Below the pieces are notes generated by a model, which made no database searches, was not told the DNA's origin, and worked only from the letters and a program-made list of their open reading frames with translations. A stretch of DNA of 17,053 bases, from NCBI GenBank assembly GCA_030917985.1, contig JAUPTR010000145.1:1-17053 (forward strand). Reading direction: 5' to 3'. The DNA comes from Pseudomonadota bacterium. GTDB taxonomy: Bacteria > Pseudomonadota > Gammaproteobacteria > Burkholderiales > SCOH01. A program made the position numbers and the translations under genes. Shown piece by piece: positions 1 through 8,063 of the stretch (positions are counted from its first letter, which is position 1; every line of letters begins with the position of its first letter).

Positions 1-424
1 ACGTGAAGCGGCCCGCCGTCGGATGATGCAGGAAGTGCCCAAGGCCGACGTGATCGTAACCAACCCGACACACTACGCTGTTGCACTGCGTTATCAAAGC
101 AACAGCATGACGGCTCCGACGGTCGTTGCCAAAGGTGCCCACCTGATTGCTGAACGCATTATCGAGTTGGGCAAGGAAAACCGCGTTGCCATTCTGCGAA
201 CGCCACCGTTTGCCCGGGCGCTGTACTTCAATGCTGAATTAGGCCAGGAAATCCCGGCCAAGCTTTACACCGCAGCCGCGGAAGTACTGGCTTATGTTTA
301 CCAGCTAAAGTCCTATCAGACCGAAGGCGGCATTGCACCCACCGAACCGGTAGAACTGCCGGTGCCTGCCGACATGGACCCGGAAAACAAGAACAAGGGT
401 AATCAATTGGAGACAGGCCTCTAA
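1..424 (+). CDS. flhB: FlhB, flagellar type III export gate/substrate-switch protein (3' part only)
   Basis: This is the C-terminal cytoplasmic part of FlhB, cut off by the window edge; the first whole codon starts at base 2. FlhB sits in the inner membrane at the base of the flagellum and switches export from rod/hook to filament proteins. The diagnostic sign is the NPTH motif at bases 62-73, where the family cleaves itself between Asn and Pro. It is followed by the usual conserved stretch (HYAVALRY, then VAKG and the PPFARALY region). The last 25 or so residues are a proline- and acid-rich tail ending in a TAA stop. The four membrane helices must lie upstream of the window. It is followed by flhA after 83 bases, the usual pairing. 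Identification is firm; only the N-terminus is unseen. Confidence 0.96.
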   Translation, partial: REAARRRMMQEVPKADVIVTNPTHYAVALRYQSNSMTAPTVVAKGAHLIAERIIELGKENRVAILRTPPFARALYFNAELGQEIPAKLYTAAAEVLAYVYQLKSYQTEGGIAPTEPVELPVPADMDPENKNKGNQLETGL

Positions 425-507
425 AACCGATGCGCAAGCGGTTATACTTGCCGCAAACCGGAGCCGGAACGAGCACCGGATAACTTTCACTCGACAGACA
501 ATCCCGG

Positions 508-2607
508 ATGGCTACCCCCTCCAACGCACTGCAACTTCCCGGCGGACTGAGTCTGAGCCGATTGGCCGGCCCGGTACTGATCCTCATGATTCTGGCCATG
601 ATGATCCTGCGCCTGCCACCGTTTTTGCTGGATCTGCTGTTTACCTTCAATATCGCACTATCGATCATCGTGCTGCTGGTAAGCCTTTACACCACGCAAC
701 CTTTGCAGTTTTCCGCATTTCCAACGGTGCTGCTGATCACGACGCTGCTCAGGCTGTCGCTGAATGTGGCCTCTACCCGGCAAGTGCTACTGGAAGGACA
801 TACAGGGCCGGACGCAGCAGGCAAGGTGGTAGAAGCATTTGGCCACTTTCTGGTGGGTGGCAACTATGCAGTGGGGATCGTGGTTTTCATCATCCTGATT
901 GTCATCAACTTCGTGGTGATTACCAAAGGTGCCGGCCGTATCGCCGAAGTGGGCGCCCGCTTCACCCTGGATGCGATGCCCGGCAAGCAAATGGCCATTG
1001 ATGCCGACCTCAATGCCGGCCTGATTGGCGAAGATGAAGCACGCAAACGGCGCTCGGTGATCTCCCAGGAAGCCGAGTTTTTCGGCGCCATGGACGGTGC
1101 CAGTAAATTCGTGCGTGGCGATGCAGTCGCCGGCATTCTTATTATGGTCATCAACGTTATCGGCGGCTTGCTGGTGGGTATGCTGCAGCACAATCTGGAC
1201 TTTGCCACCGCCGCCAACAACTACACCCTGCTGACGATTGGTGACGGCCTGGTGGCGCAGATTCCGGCACTGATCATTTCCACTGCCGCCGGCATTGTGG
1301 TCAGCCGCGTCGGCACCGAAGAAGACATGTCGCAGCAGCTGATCGGCCAACTCTTCCAGCGCACACAGGTATTACAGATTTCTGCCGCAGTACTGGCACT
1401 GCTGGGGCTGATTCCCGGCATGCCGCACATCCCGTTCCTGCTGATTGCCTCGTCGATGGCGGGCCTCGCCTACATGCTGGAACAACGCGAGAAAATCGCA
1501 CTGGCAACACCGCCTCCGGCACCAGAGGCGCCGGCCGTGCCGGCGATTCCGGAGTTGCAGGAAGTGGGCTGGGCAGATGTTCAGCCGGTGGATCTGGTGG
1601 GGCTGGAAGTCGGCTATCGCCTGATTCCGCTGGTTGACCGCACCCAGGACGGTGAACTGCTGCGGCGCATTCGCGGCATTCGCAAAAAAATTGCCCAGGA
1701 AATGGGCTTTCTGGTACCGGCAGTACACATTCGCGACAATCTGGAACTCAAACCAAACCAGTACCGCATCACCCTCAAGGGGGTCGACATCGGCCATGGC
1801 GACGCCTACGCCGGCATGTTCCTGGCGATCAACCCGGGGCGGGTACTGGGCGAGCTACAGGGAGCACAGACCAAAGACCCGGCCTTTGGCCTGCCAGCGG
1901 TCTGGATTGACGCCAGCCAGCGTGAACATGCGCAGACACTGGGGTATACGGTTGTGGACGCCAGTACCGTGGTTGCCACCCATCTATCTAACATCCTCAA
2001 CCAGCATGCCGCAGAGCTGCTGGGACGCGAAGAAGTTCAGGCGCTGCTGGATCACGTAGCGAAAGAAGCGCCGAAGCTGGTGGAAGAAACCATCCCCAAG
2101 ATCGTGCCGATTGGCGTGCTGCAGAAGGTCCTGCAAAACCTGCTGGAAGATGGTGTGCATATCCGCGATATGCGCACAGTGCTGGAAACGCTGGGCGACC
2201 AGTATCCGCGCAACCCCGATACCGACGAATTGACCAATGCCGTTCGCGCCACGCTGGGACGTGCTATTATCCATCAAATATTCGGGGATACTGATGAACT
2301 GGAACTGATTGCCCTGGATCCGCAACTGGAGCAGATCCTGATGCAAGCGGTTGCCGCAAGGGGTGGCAACGCCGGTGGATTTGAACCAGGTTTGGCGGAA
2401 GCGTTGTTGCAACAGGCGGCGCAAGCCACAGAACAACGCGAACAACAGGGGCAAACAGCGGTTCTGATGGTTCCAGGAGCGTTGCGGGCGCTACTGTCGC
2501 GGTTTTTGCGCCGCAGCGTACCCCAACTCAGGGTTGTATCCCATAACGAGATACCTGATACTAAAAACATAAGAGTCGTCGCGGTGATCGGAGGACGAGC
2601 CCCGTAA
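508..2607 (+). CDS. flhA: FlhA, flagellar type III export gate protein
   Basis: FlhA (699 aa, normal family length) is the large inner-membrane export gate that uses proton motive force and docks chaperone-substrate complexes. The first ~330 residues hold the hydrophobic membrane segments. The FHIPEP family signature (RIAEVGARFTLDAMPGKQ, then DADLNAG) lies near residues 144-170. A proline/alanine-rich linker follows near residues 330-350, and then the soluble C-terminal domain (about 355-699) that binds chaperones. The ATG at 508 gives the expected N-terminus; no strong Shine-Dalgarno is visible before it. The gene follows flhB and its TAA stop overlaps the ATG of a small ORF at 2607. No key element is missing. 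Confidence 0.97.
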   Translation: MATPSNALQLPGGLSLSRLAGPVLILMILAMMILRLPPFLLDLLFTFNIALSIIVLLVSLYTTQPLQFSAFPTVLLITTLLRLSLNVASTRQVLLEGHTGPDAAGKVVEAFGHFLVGGNYAVGIVVFIILIVINFVVITKGAGRIAEVGARFTLDAMPGKQMAIDADLNAGLIGEDEARKRRSVISQEAEFFGAMDGASKFVRGDAVAGILIMVINVIGGLLVGMLQHNLDFATAANNYTLLTIGDGLVAQIPALIISTAAGIVVSRVGTEEDMSQQLIGQLFQRTQVLQISAAVLALLGLIPGMPHIPFLLIASSMAGLAYMLEQREKIALATPPPAPEAPAVPAIPELQEVGWADVQPVDLVGLEVGYRLIPLVDRTQDGELLRRIRGIRKKIAQEMGFLVPAVHIRDNLELKPNQYRITLKGVDIGHGDAYAGMFLAINPGRVLGELQGAQTKDPAFGLPAVWIDASQREHAQTLGYTVVDASTVVATHLSNILNQHAAELLGREEVQALLDHVAKEAPKLVEETIPKIVPIGVLQKVLQNLLEDGVHIRDMRTVLETLGDQYPRNPDTDELTNAVRATLGRAIIHQIFGDTDELELIALDPQLEQILMQAVAARGGNAGGFEPGLAEALLQQAAQATEQREQQGQTAVLMVPGALRALLSRFLRRSVPQLRVVSHNEIPDTKNIRVVAVIGGRAP

Positions 2608-2801
2608 TGACAGTTGCAGCACTTGTTGCCCGCACACTGCCATTTAGAGAGGCCTCGCCGCCGCGGACCCCCGGACAAGGGCCAATGACCGACATAAACT
2701 ACACCTTCAGAGCGTGCAACATGCTGGCGTTATCGCTGGCAGGGGCACGGCACCGCTGCGAATTGCAGCAGCCGCCATGCAACGCGGGCTGCGCAGCATG
2801 A
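2607..2801 (+). CDS. Possible small translationally coupled ORF between flhA and flhF (64 aa, unrecognised)
   Basis: I do not recognise this protein and it may not be real. It starts with an ATG whose A is the last base of the flhA stop (TAATG), and it ends with a TGA that overlaps the flhF start (ATGA at 2798-2801). A GGAGGA at 2590-2595, inside the flhA end, lies 11 bases before the start. flhF has no visible Shine-Dalgarno of its own, so coupling through this ORF would make sense. Against it: the predicted peptide (begins MTVAALVARTLPFRE) has no clear domain or membrane helix, contains four cysteines and scattered rare codons such as AGA and ATA, and could be chance. It might act as a leader that only passes ribosomes on to flhF. 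Confidence 0.3.
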   Translation: MTVAALVARTLPFREASPPRTPGQGPMTDINYTFRACNMLALSLAGARHRCELQQPPCNAGCAA

Positions 2802-4312
2802 TCGTCAAGAAATTCTACGGCACCAACACCCGCGATGCATTGCGCCAGGTACGCGATGCGCTCGGTCCGGATGCGCTGATTCTTGCCAACCGGCAGATTG
2901 CCGGCGGCGGCGTGGAGATCATGGCGGTATCGGACGCAGATGTTGCCACCCTGACCAATACCGGCACAGGCAAGACGGCCACACGCGCCGAAGCGCCGGC
3001 GGCTGCGCGCACCAATGCAGCCAGCACGGCACCTGCCGGGCGCAGCAGCCACCTGCAGCGAACCTATGCCTTGCCGGAGACAGAAGCCGAGGAAGACGAT
3101 GTGGCTGGAGAGGCCTTTGTTGCCGCCATTTCCAATCCGGCAAACACGGTCAGCACGGCCCGCAATGAAGCACGGCCGTTTGTGCCACCCAGGGTAGATA
3201 CTCCCGGTGTCAACACCAAGCCACAGACATCTGCGAGCGCCGTGCCGAAAAAAGCCGAGCGTTACGTCATCGATGACATGGAAGAAACACCGGCACCACG
3301 CAGCAAAACGGCAGCAGAGCCAGTTGAAGCCGCTGCCGGTGAGGCAATGCGCGATATCGTCAAAGAGCTGAAATTTCTCCGACAAATGATGGAAGGCCAG
3401 CTGGCGGGCTTTGCCTGGAGCGACCTGCAGAAACACTCGCCGGAAAAACTGGAAATTTTTCGCCGACTGCTCGCATTCGGCTACAGCCCGGCCCTCACCC
3501 GCCAGTTACTGGAACACATGCCCAACAATTTCGATGTCGAAACCGGCATGAAATGGATACGTTCGGCATTGCACCGCAATCTGCCGGTGATTCCCGCCGG
3601 CCAGGATCTGATTGAGCGTGGCGGCGTCGTTGCGCTGGTGGGGCCGACGGGCGTTGGCAAGACAACCACGGTTGCAAAAATCGCAGCTCGTTGCACCCTC
3701 AAACACGGCGCCAGCAAGGTAGCGCTGATCACCACAGACAGCTACCGGATTGGCGCGCACGATCAGTTACGCATCTACGGCAAGATTCTTGGCGTGCCGG
3801 TGTACTCGGTAAAAGACGAGGAAGACCTGCAGCTGACGCTGTCCGACCTTGGCAACCGCTTCCTGATCCTGATTGACACCGTGGGCATGAGCCAGCGCGA
3901 CAAACGCCTGGCGGAACAGATTGCACTACTGGCAGGCAACGGCCGCGAGGTGGAGCGGGTATTGCTGATTTCCGCCACGGCACAGGGCACCACGCTGGAT
4001 GACGTGGTGCGCTGTTACCAGCAGGGAGGCGGCCTGTCGGGCGGCATTCTCACCAAGCTGGATGAAGCCATGTCACTGGGAACCAGTCTGGACGTGATCA
4101 TCCGCCACAAACTGCCATTACATTACGTCACCAATGGCCAGCGCGTACCGGAAGATCTGCATCACCCGAATCCGCTTTACCTGCTGGATCGCTCATTCAA
4201 AAACGAGCCAGATGCATCTCCGTACACACTACGTGCAGAGGAATATCCGCTGTTTTTCGGCGCCAACTCGGATCAGGCACGCGTAAGCAAGGCCGGAGGC
4301 ATCAATGGCTGA
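2798..4312 (+). CDS. flhF: FlhF, SRP-type GTPase that places the flagellum
   Basis: FlhF (504 aa) is a GTPase of the SRP54/FtsY class that recruits early flagellar parts to the cell pole. The start at 2798 is chosen because it gives the typical N-terminus MIVKKFYGTNTRDALRQVR; an in-frame ATG 84 bases upstream would add an unlikely leader. Order of parts: N-terminal B domain (about 1-65), a variable low-complexity linker rich in Ala, Thr and Pro (about 65-185), the helical N domain, then the GTPase domain. The P-loop GPTGVGKTT is at residues 282-290, the G3 element DTVG at 360-363, and the G4 element TKLD at 419-422. All nucleotide-binding motifs look intact. No Shine-Dalgarno precedes 2798. 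Its end overlaps flhG by eight bases. Confidence 0.95.
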   Translation: MIVKKFYGTNTRDALRQVRDALGPDALILANRQIAGGGVEIMAVSDADVATLTNTGTGKTATRAEAPAAARTNAASTAPAGRSSHLQRTYALPETEAEEDDVAGEAFVAAISNPANTVSTARNEARPFVPPRVDTPGVNTKPQTSASAVPKKAERYVIDDMEETPAPRSKTAAEPVEAAAGEAMRDIVKELKFLRQMMEGQLAGFAWSDLQKHSPEKLEIFRRLLAFGYSPALTRQLLEHMPNNFDVETGMKWIRSALHRNLPVIPAGQDLIERGGVVALVGPTGVGKTTTVAKIAARCTLKHGASKVALITTDSYRIGAHDQLRIYGKILGVPVYSVKDEEDLQLTLSDLGNRFLILIDTVGMSQRDKRLAEQIALLAGNGREVERVLLISATAQGTTLDDVVRCYQQGGGLSGGILTKLDEAMSLGTSLDVIIRHKLPLHYVTNGQRVPEDLHHPNPLYLLDRSFKNEPDASPYTLRAEEYPLFFGANSDQARVSKAGGING

Positions 4313-5189
4313 CTGGCTGGGCGATCAGGCAGCCGGCCTGCGCAAGCTGGTCGCACGTGACCGCACGCGCAGCATCTGCTTCAACGGCGGACGGGGCGGC
4401 ACCGGCACTACCAGCGCGGTCATCAATCTGGCACACGCACTGTCCAACCTCGGCAAACGCGTTCTGGTACTGGATGAACATGTCGGCCAGAGCAATGTAG
4501 CCGCACGCCTTGGCCTCAAGCTGCAAACTGATCTGGAACAAGTACTGCAACGCCGCCTGCCGCTGGACAAACTCCTGGTAAACCTCCCCGGCGGCGGCGA
4601 GCTGATACCGATGACAGCACGCCCGGAAACACTGGCACGCCTCAGCGCCTATGAAGAAGACCGGCTGGCCTTCGAGTTCAACCATCTGACGTCAACCGTC
4701 GATATGATTCTGGTCGATGCACGCGCGGCGGCCAACAACCGCGCGCCAAGTCTGAATCTGGCTGCGGAAGAAAACGTGATTGTGATCAGTAATCGTGCCG
4801 AATCGATTACCGACGCTTACGGCATGATCAAGCTGCTGCACCGCGAATATGGCCAGCACAGTTTCCGCGTATTGATCACACGAGTGGGTTCGCTGCAAGA
4901 GGCCCAGGCACTGTTCCGCCGCATCGTCGAAGTTGCTGGCAAATACATACAGGTATCGCTGAAGCTGATCGGTTTTGTGCCCGAAGACGAGCGGCTGGCG
5001 CGCGCCGTCAGGCTGCAACAACCGGTACTGAGCGCGTTTCCCGATGCCGACTCCAGTTGTGCCTATCACCAGTTGGCTGTTGCGCTGGATGGCTGGCAAT
5101 CGCCTGTCAGCCTGCTCACCTCGCCCACCAGTTTTGTCCACCGTTTGATTCAGAGTAGCCGGGCCCTGTCCGAAGGCCTGCAGCACTGA
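4305..5189 (+). CDS. flhG: FlhG/FleN (MinD-like flagellar number regulator) with a degenerate P-loop
   Basis: FlhG (294 aa) is a MinD/ParA-family protein that limits flagellar number, normally as an ATP-dependent dimer that stimulates FlhF GTPase. The gene overlaps flhF by eight bases and has a clear GGAGG at 4295-4299, so its start is well supported. The N-terminal DQAAGLRKL segment resembles the FlhF-activating DQAxxLR motif. The P-loop region, residues 27-36, reads NGGRGGTGTT where active homologues have a KGGVGKT core. The signature lysine is Arg30 and the Walker A lysine is Thr35. The usual DADLG element is DEHVG, and the switch II motif reads LVDARAAA, without the usual glycine. The fold is plainly kept (GKRVLVLD, then SNVAARLGL). 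ATP hydrolysis is probably lost or much changed; binding to FlhF may remain. Confidence 0.93.
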   Translation: MADWLGDQAAGLRKLVARDRTRSICFNGGRGGTGTTSAVINLAHALSNLGKRVLVLDEHVGQSNVAARLGLKLQTDLEQVLQRRLPLDKLLVNLPGGGELIPMTARPETLARLSAYEEDRLAFEFNHLTSTVDMILVDARAAANNRAPSLNLAAEENVIVISNRAESITDAYGMIKLLHREYGQHSFRVLITRVGSLQEAQALFRRIVEVAGKYIQVSLKLIGFVPEDERLARAVRLQQPVLSAFPDADSSCAYHQLAVALDGWQSPVSLLTSPTSFVHRLIQSSRALSEGLQH

Positions 5190-5191
5190 CC

Positions 5192-5908
5192 ATGTACAAG
5201 CCCGATATCGGCATTACTCCCGAAGACCGCGTGACGCAATTTGCGCCGCTGGTAAAACGTATCGCCTATCACTTCATGACCCGAGTGCCGGCCAGCGTAG
5301 AAGTCAACGACCTGATCCAGGTAGGCATGATGGGCTTGATGGAAGCGGCCTACAACTACGATGCCAGCCACGGGGCACAATTTGAGACCTACGCCACACA
5401 GCGCATTCGTGGCGCAATGCTCGATGAACTGCGTAACGCCGACTGGATGCCGCGCAGCAGCCGCAAGAACCTGCGCACCATCGAAACATCGATACATCGC
5501 CTTGAGCACGAACTGGGGCGCACGCCCAACGAGCAGGAAATCGCCGACAAGCTCAACCTGCCGCTGGCCGAATACCAGAAAATGCTCGACGACGCCCGCG
5601 GTTATCAGCTGATTTATTACGAAGATTACGAAGAAGAAGGCGAAAACGATCAGCTTGACAGCATGAAAGCCGACCGCAGCTCCAACCCTGCCGACATTCT
5701 TGATGAACAGGGCTTTCGCAGCGGGCTGATTGCCGCCATCGACACCCTGCCCGAACGCGAAAAGCTGGTGATGGCGCTGTATTACGAGCAGGAGCTTAAT
5801 CTCAAGGAAATCGGCGAGGTATTGAGCGTTTCCGAATCCCGCGTGTGTCAGCTGCACAGTCAGGCCGTGGCAAGGTTGCGCAGCAAACTGAAAGATTGGC
5901 TAAAGTAA
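5192..5908 (+). CDS. fliA: FliA, flagellar sigma factor (sigma 28)
   Basis: FliA (238 aa, usual length) is the sigma-70-family factor that directs RNA polymerase to late flagellar, motor and chemotaxis genes. It contains sigma region 2 (DLIQVGMMGLMEAA, then YATQRIRGAMLDELR, about residues 35-85), region 3 (about 85-160) and region 4 near the end, with LPEREKLVMALYY and the helix-turn-helix LKEIGEVLSVSESRVCQL. It starts two bases after the flhG stop, so both are almost certainly on one transcript. Its Shine-Dalgarno is weak. The family is held off by the anti-sigma factor FlgM until the hook is complete; flgM is not in this window. A FliA-type promoter overlaps its stop codon and faces the next gene. 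Confidence 0.97.
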   Translation: MYKPDIGITPEDRVTQFAPLVKRIAYHFMTRVPASVEVNDLIQVGMMGLMEAAYNYDASHGAQFETYATQRIRGAMLDELRNADWMPRSSRKNLRTIETSIHRLEHELGRTPNEQEIADKLNLPLAEYQKMLDDARGYQLIYYEDYEEEGENDQLDSMKADRSSNPADILDEQGFRSGLIAAIDTLPEREKLVMALYYEQELNLKEIGEVLSVSESRVCQLHSQAVARLRSKLKDWLK

Positions 5909-5926
5909 TACAGTTGCGGCCGATAA
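5901..5926 (+). promoter_or_regulatory. Probable sigma 28 (FliA) promoter for the stator gene
   Basis: TAAAGTAA at 5901-5908 and GCCGATAA at 5919-5926 match the enteric FliA consensus (TAAAGTTT, about 11 bases, GCCGATAA) almost perfectly. The -10 element is exact and the spacer is one base short of the usual value. The -35 element lies in the last codons of fliA and includes its TAA stop. Transcription would start near 5933, about 30 bases before the motC start codon. Confidence 0.85.
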
Positions 5927-5962
5927 TGTAGCTTGGCCCTCACTCCCTGGCGCGCACTCTGC

Positions 5963-6712
5963 ATGCAAAAATTCGACACTCTCAGCGTTATCGGCATTCT
6001 GCTGGCTCTGATTGCCATTCTTGGCGGACAGGCGCTGGAAGGCGGACACATCTCCTCGCTATTGCAGCTGACGGCGTTCCTGATCGTCATGGGCGGCACC
6101 ATTGGTGCAGTGATGCTGCAAAACACCGCTGCGGTGTTCATGCATGGGCTACGCCTGGCGAAGTGGGTATTTGTACCGCCCGACTACAATCCCCAGAAGC
6201 TGATCAAAACCCTGCTGGAATGGAGCCAGGCATCGCGCAAGGGTGGTTTGCTGGCACTCGAAGCCCAGGTTGGCTCGTTGCGCGACAACTTCATGAAAAA
6301 GGGCGTGCAATTGCTGATCGACGGGAGCGACCCGGAAGCCCTGCGCATGGCGCTGGAACTGGAGCTGGATGTATATGAAGAAGAACAGCGACGCGCCGCA
6401 AAAATCTGGGATGCAGCAGGCGGCTACGCTCCCACCATCGGCATTCTCGGCGCAGTCATGGGGCTGATTCACGTAATGGAAAACCTGTCCGACCCATCCA
6501 AGCTTGGCGGCGGCATTGCGGTAGCCTTTGTTGCCACCATTTACGGCGTTGGCTCCGCCAACCTGCTGTTTCTGCCAATTGCCAACAAGATCAAGATGCA
6601 CATCGAATCCCAGGTCAAATTGAAAAGCATGTTTATCGAAGGTCTGGTGGGTATCGGCAACGGTGAAAACCCGCGCATCATCGAATCCCGTCTGCAAGGC
6701 TTTCTCGGCTGA
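5963..6712 (+). CDS. motC: MotA/MotC-type flagellar stator subunit
   Basis: This 249-aa protein belongs to the MotA/PomA/MotC proton channel family, which with a MotB/MotD partner forms the stator that powers flagellar rotation in the inner membrane. The start at 5963 gives the family-like N-terminus MQKFDTLSVIGILLALIAIL; a TTG at 5933 in the same frame lies at the predicted transcription start and is less likely. Four hydrophobic segments are visible: near the N-terminus, residues ~30-50, ~150-175 and ~180-205. The two conserved channel prolines are seen as Pro157 (YAPTIG) and Pro205 (FLPIANK). A charged cytoplasmic loop lies between. No B-subunit gene follows; the next gene is a response regulator. 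A FliA promoter lies just upstream. The name motC rather than motA rests on resemblance to the Pseudomonas protein. Confidence 0.88.
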   Translation: MQKFDTLSVIGILLALIAILGGQALEGGHISSLLQLTAFLIVMGGTIGAVMLQNTAAVFMHGLRLAKWVFVPPDYNPQKLIKTLLEWSQASRKGGLLALEAQVGSLRDNFMKKGVQLLIDGSDPEALRMALELELDVYEEEQRRAAKIWDAAGGYAPTIGILGAVMGLIHVMENLSDPSKLGGGIAVAFVATIYGVGSANLLFLPIANKIKMHIESQVKLKSMFIEGLVGIGNGENPRIIESRLQGFLG

Positions 6713-6851
6713 CATGGCATGAGTGGTCTATATCCATAAAAGCCTGCCGCAGCAGCTCCGCCTGCACTCGAGGCAAAACAAGCCGTCTGACTGACGAAAC
6801 CAGCCGCCACAATACCAAGCGGCACCAGCAAGACCTGCAGGAGAACACGTA

Positions 6852-7961
6852 ATGTTCACGAGTCTGCCCCATATCCTGATCGTGGATGACTCACCGCTGA
6901 ATCTGGAAATCCTCTCGGCGGCACTGATCAACGAATATGAAATCGAAACCGTACAGTCCGGCAGGCAGGCACTGGCATTGGCGCAGCAACTGCAGCCGGA
7001 CGTCATCCTGCTGGATGTATCGATGCCGGAAATGGACGGCTTCGAAGTCTGTCAACGCCTCAAACAGAACCCGGCAACGGCAGAGCTGCCGGTGATTTTC
7101 CTGACATCGATAGAATCCAGCGAATCGGAAGCTCAGGGCCTGGCACTGGGTGCGCTGGACTATATCGTCAAACCCTTCCAGATCGAAATCGTGCGTGCCC
7201 GTGTGCGCAACCTGCTGGCTTTGCATCACACCCGCCACACCCTGCAACTGGCATTGGGCAGTGCCAGGCTGGGCATCTGGCAATGGGAGCTGAACGGCGA
7301 TCACGTCTGGTTTGACAACAGCATGCCGTCGCCACTGGGTTATGCCCCCGGCGAGATGCCGGAAGGCCCGCAGAGCTGGGACGACTTTGTGCATCCGGAT
7401 GATTTGCTGGGGCTGGAACTGTGTCGGCAGAAACTGCGACGCAACGCCCCTCATTTCGAAATCGAATTAAGGCTGCGCAACAAGCAGGATACCTGGACCT
7501 GGGTGCTGGTAGCGGGAGAACCACTGAAACGCACAGGCCAGAAAAACACCATCATTGGCACTTTCCGCGATATCCAGCGGCGCAAGCAGGCAGAGCAAGC
7601 CCTGGCAGCACGCGAAGCCGAGTTATCAACACTGATCGCCGCACTGCCAGACATGATTCTGTCGCTGGACATGTCCGGCGATATCAGCCAATGCCACATG
7701 CCGGCCGACATGCAGGGCTGGCCGGAATTCAACTGCCAGGCAGGCCAGAGCCTGACCCAGGCTTTACCATCCCAGCTTGCCGGCGAACTGGTGCAACACA
7801 TTGTCGATTTGATGAGTGGCGGCGGCACACGGCAATTTGTTGTAGATATCGGGCAAACAGGCAATGCCTGCCGTCTGAATGTCAAAATCACCCGCCGCGA
7901 AGACAAGGATGGCTACCCGATCGGCTTCCTGCTGATCATCCGCAATCTGTCGCAAACCTGA
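6852..7961 (+). CDS. Response regulator with PAS sensing domains and no catalytic output
   Basis: This 369-aa soluble protein starts with a receiver domain (residues ~5-122): acidic pair Asp12-Asp13, phosphoacceptor Asp55 in ILLDVSMPEMDG, Thr85 in FLTS and Lys107 in VKPF are all present, so it should be phosphorylated normally. A PAS domain follows (about 129-245), with the typical tail IIGTFRDIQRRKQAE, and then a second PAS-like domain (about 256-366) that starts LSTLIAALPDMILSLD. No GGDEF, EAL, HD-GYP, kinase or DNA-binding part is visible, and the frame closes with a TGA after the second PAS. It has a good AGGAG (6839-6843) eight bases before its ATG. It probably acts by binding another signalling protein. 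A role with the nearby flagellar genes or with the kinase at 12242 is only a guess. Confidence 0.85.
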   Translation: MFTSLPHILIVDDSPLNLEILSAALINEYEIETVQSGRQALALAQQLQPDVILLDVSMPEMDGFEVCQRLKQNPATAELPVIFLTSIESSESEAQGLALGALDYIVKPFQIEIVRARVRNLLALHHTRHTLQLALGSARLGIWQWELNGDHVWFDNSMPSPLGYAPGEMPEGPQSWDDFVHPDDLLGLELCRQKLRRNAPHFEIELRLRNKQDTWTWVLVAGEPLKRTGQKNTIIGTFRDIQRRKQAEQALAAREAELSTLIAALPDMILSLDMSGDISQCHMPADMQGWPEFNCQAGQSLTQALPSQLAGELVQHIVDLMSGGGTRQFVVDIGQTGNACRLNVKITRREDKDGYPIGFLLIIRNLSQT

Positions 7962-8063
7962 GCAACCGCTCCGGACCTTGCCCCCTACCCCACAACAACG
8001 GCAGCGCCGAGCAGATACCCTATAGTTAAATCAGCAAATACTGATTAATGATCGGGGGCAATC

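Noticed and set aside
425..507. A sigma 54 or sigma 28 promoter before flhA
   Set aside because: I looked for TGGC/TGC pairs and for GCCGATAA-like boxes in the 83-base gap and found none convincing.
5933..5962. TTG start giving the stator protein ten more residues
   Set aside because: It coincides with the expected transcription start of the FliA promoter and lacks a ribosome binding site; the ATG at 5963 gives a typical N-terminus.
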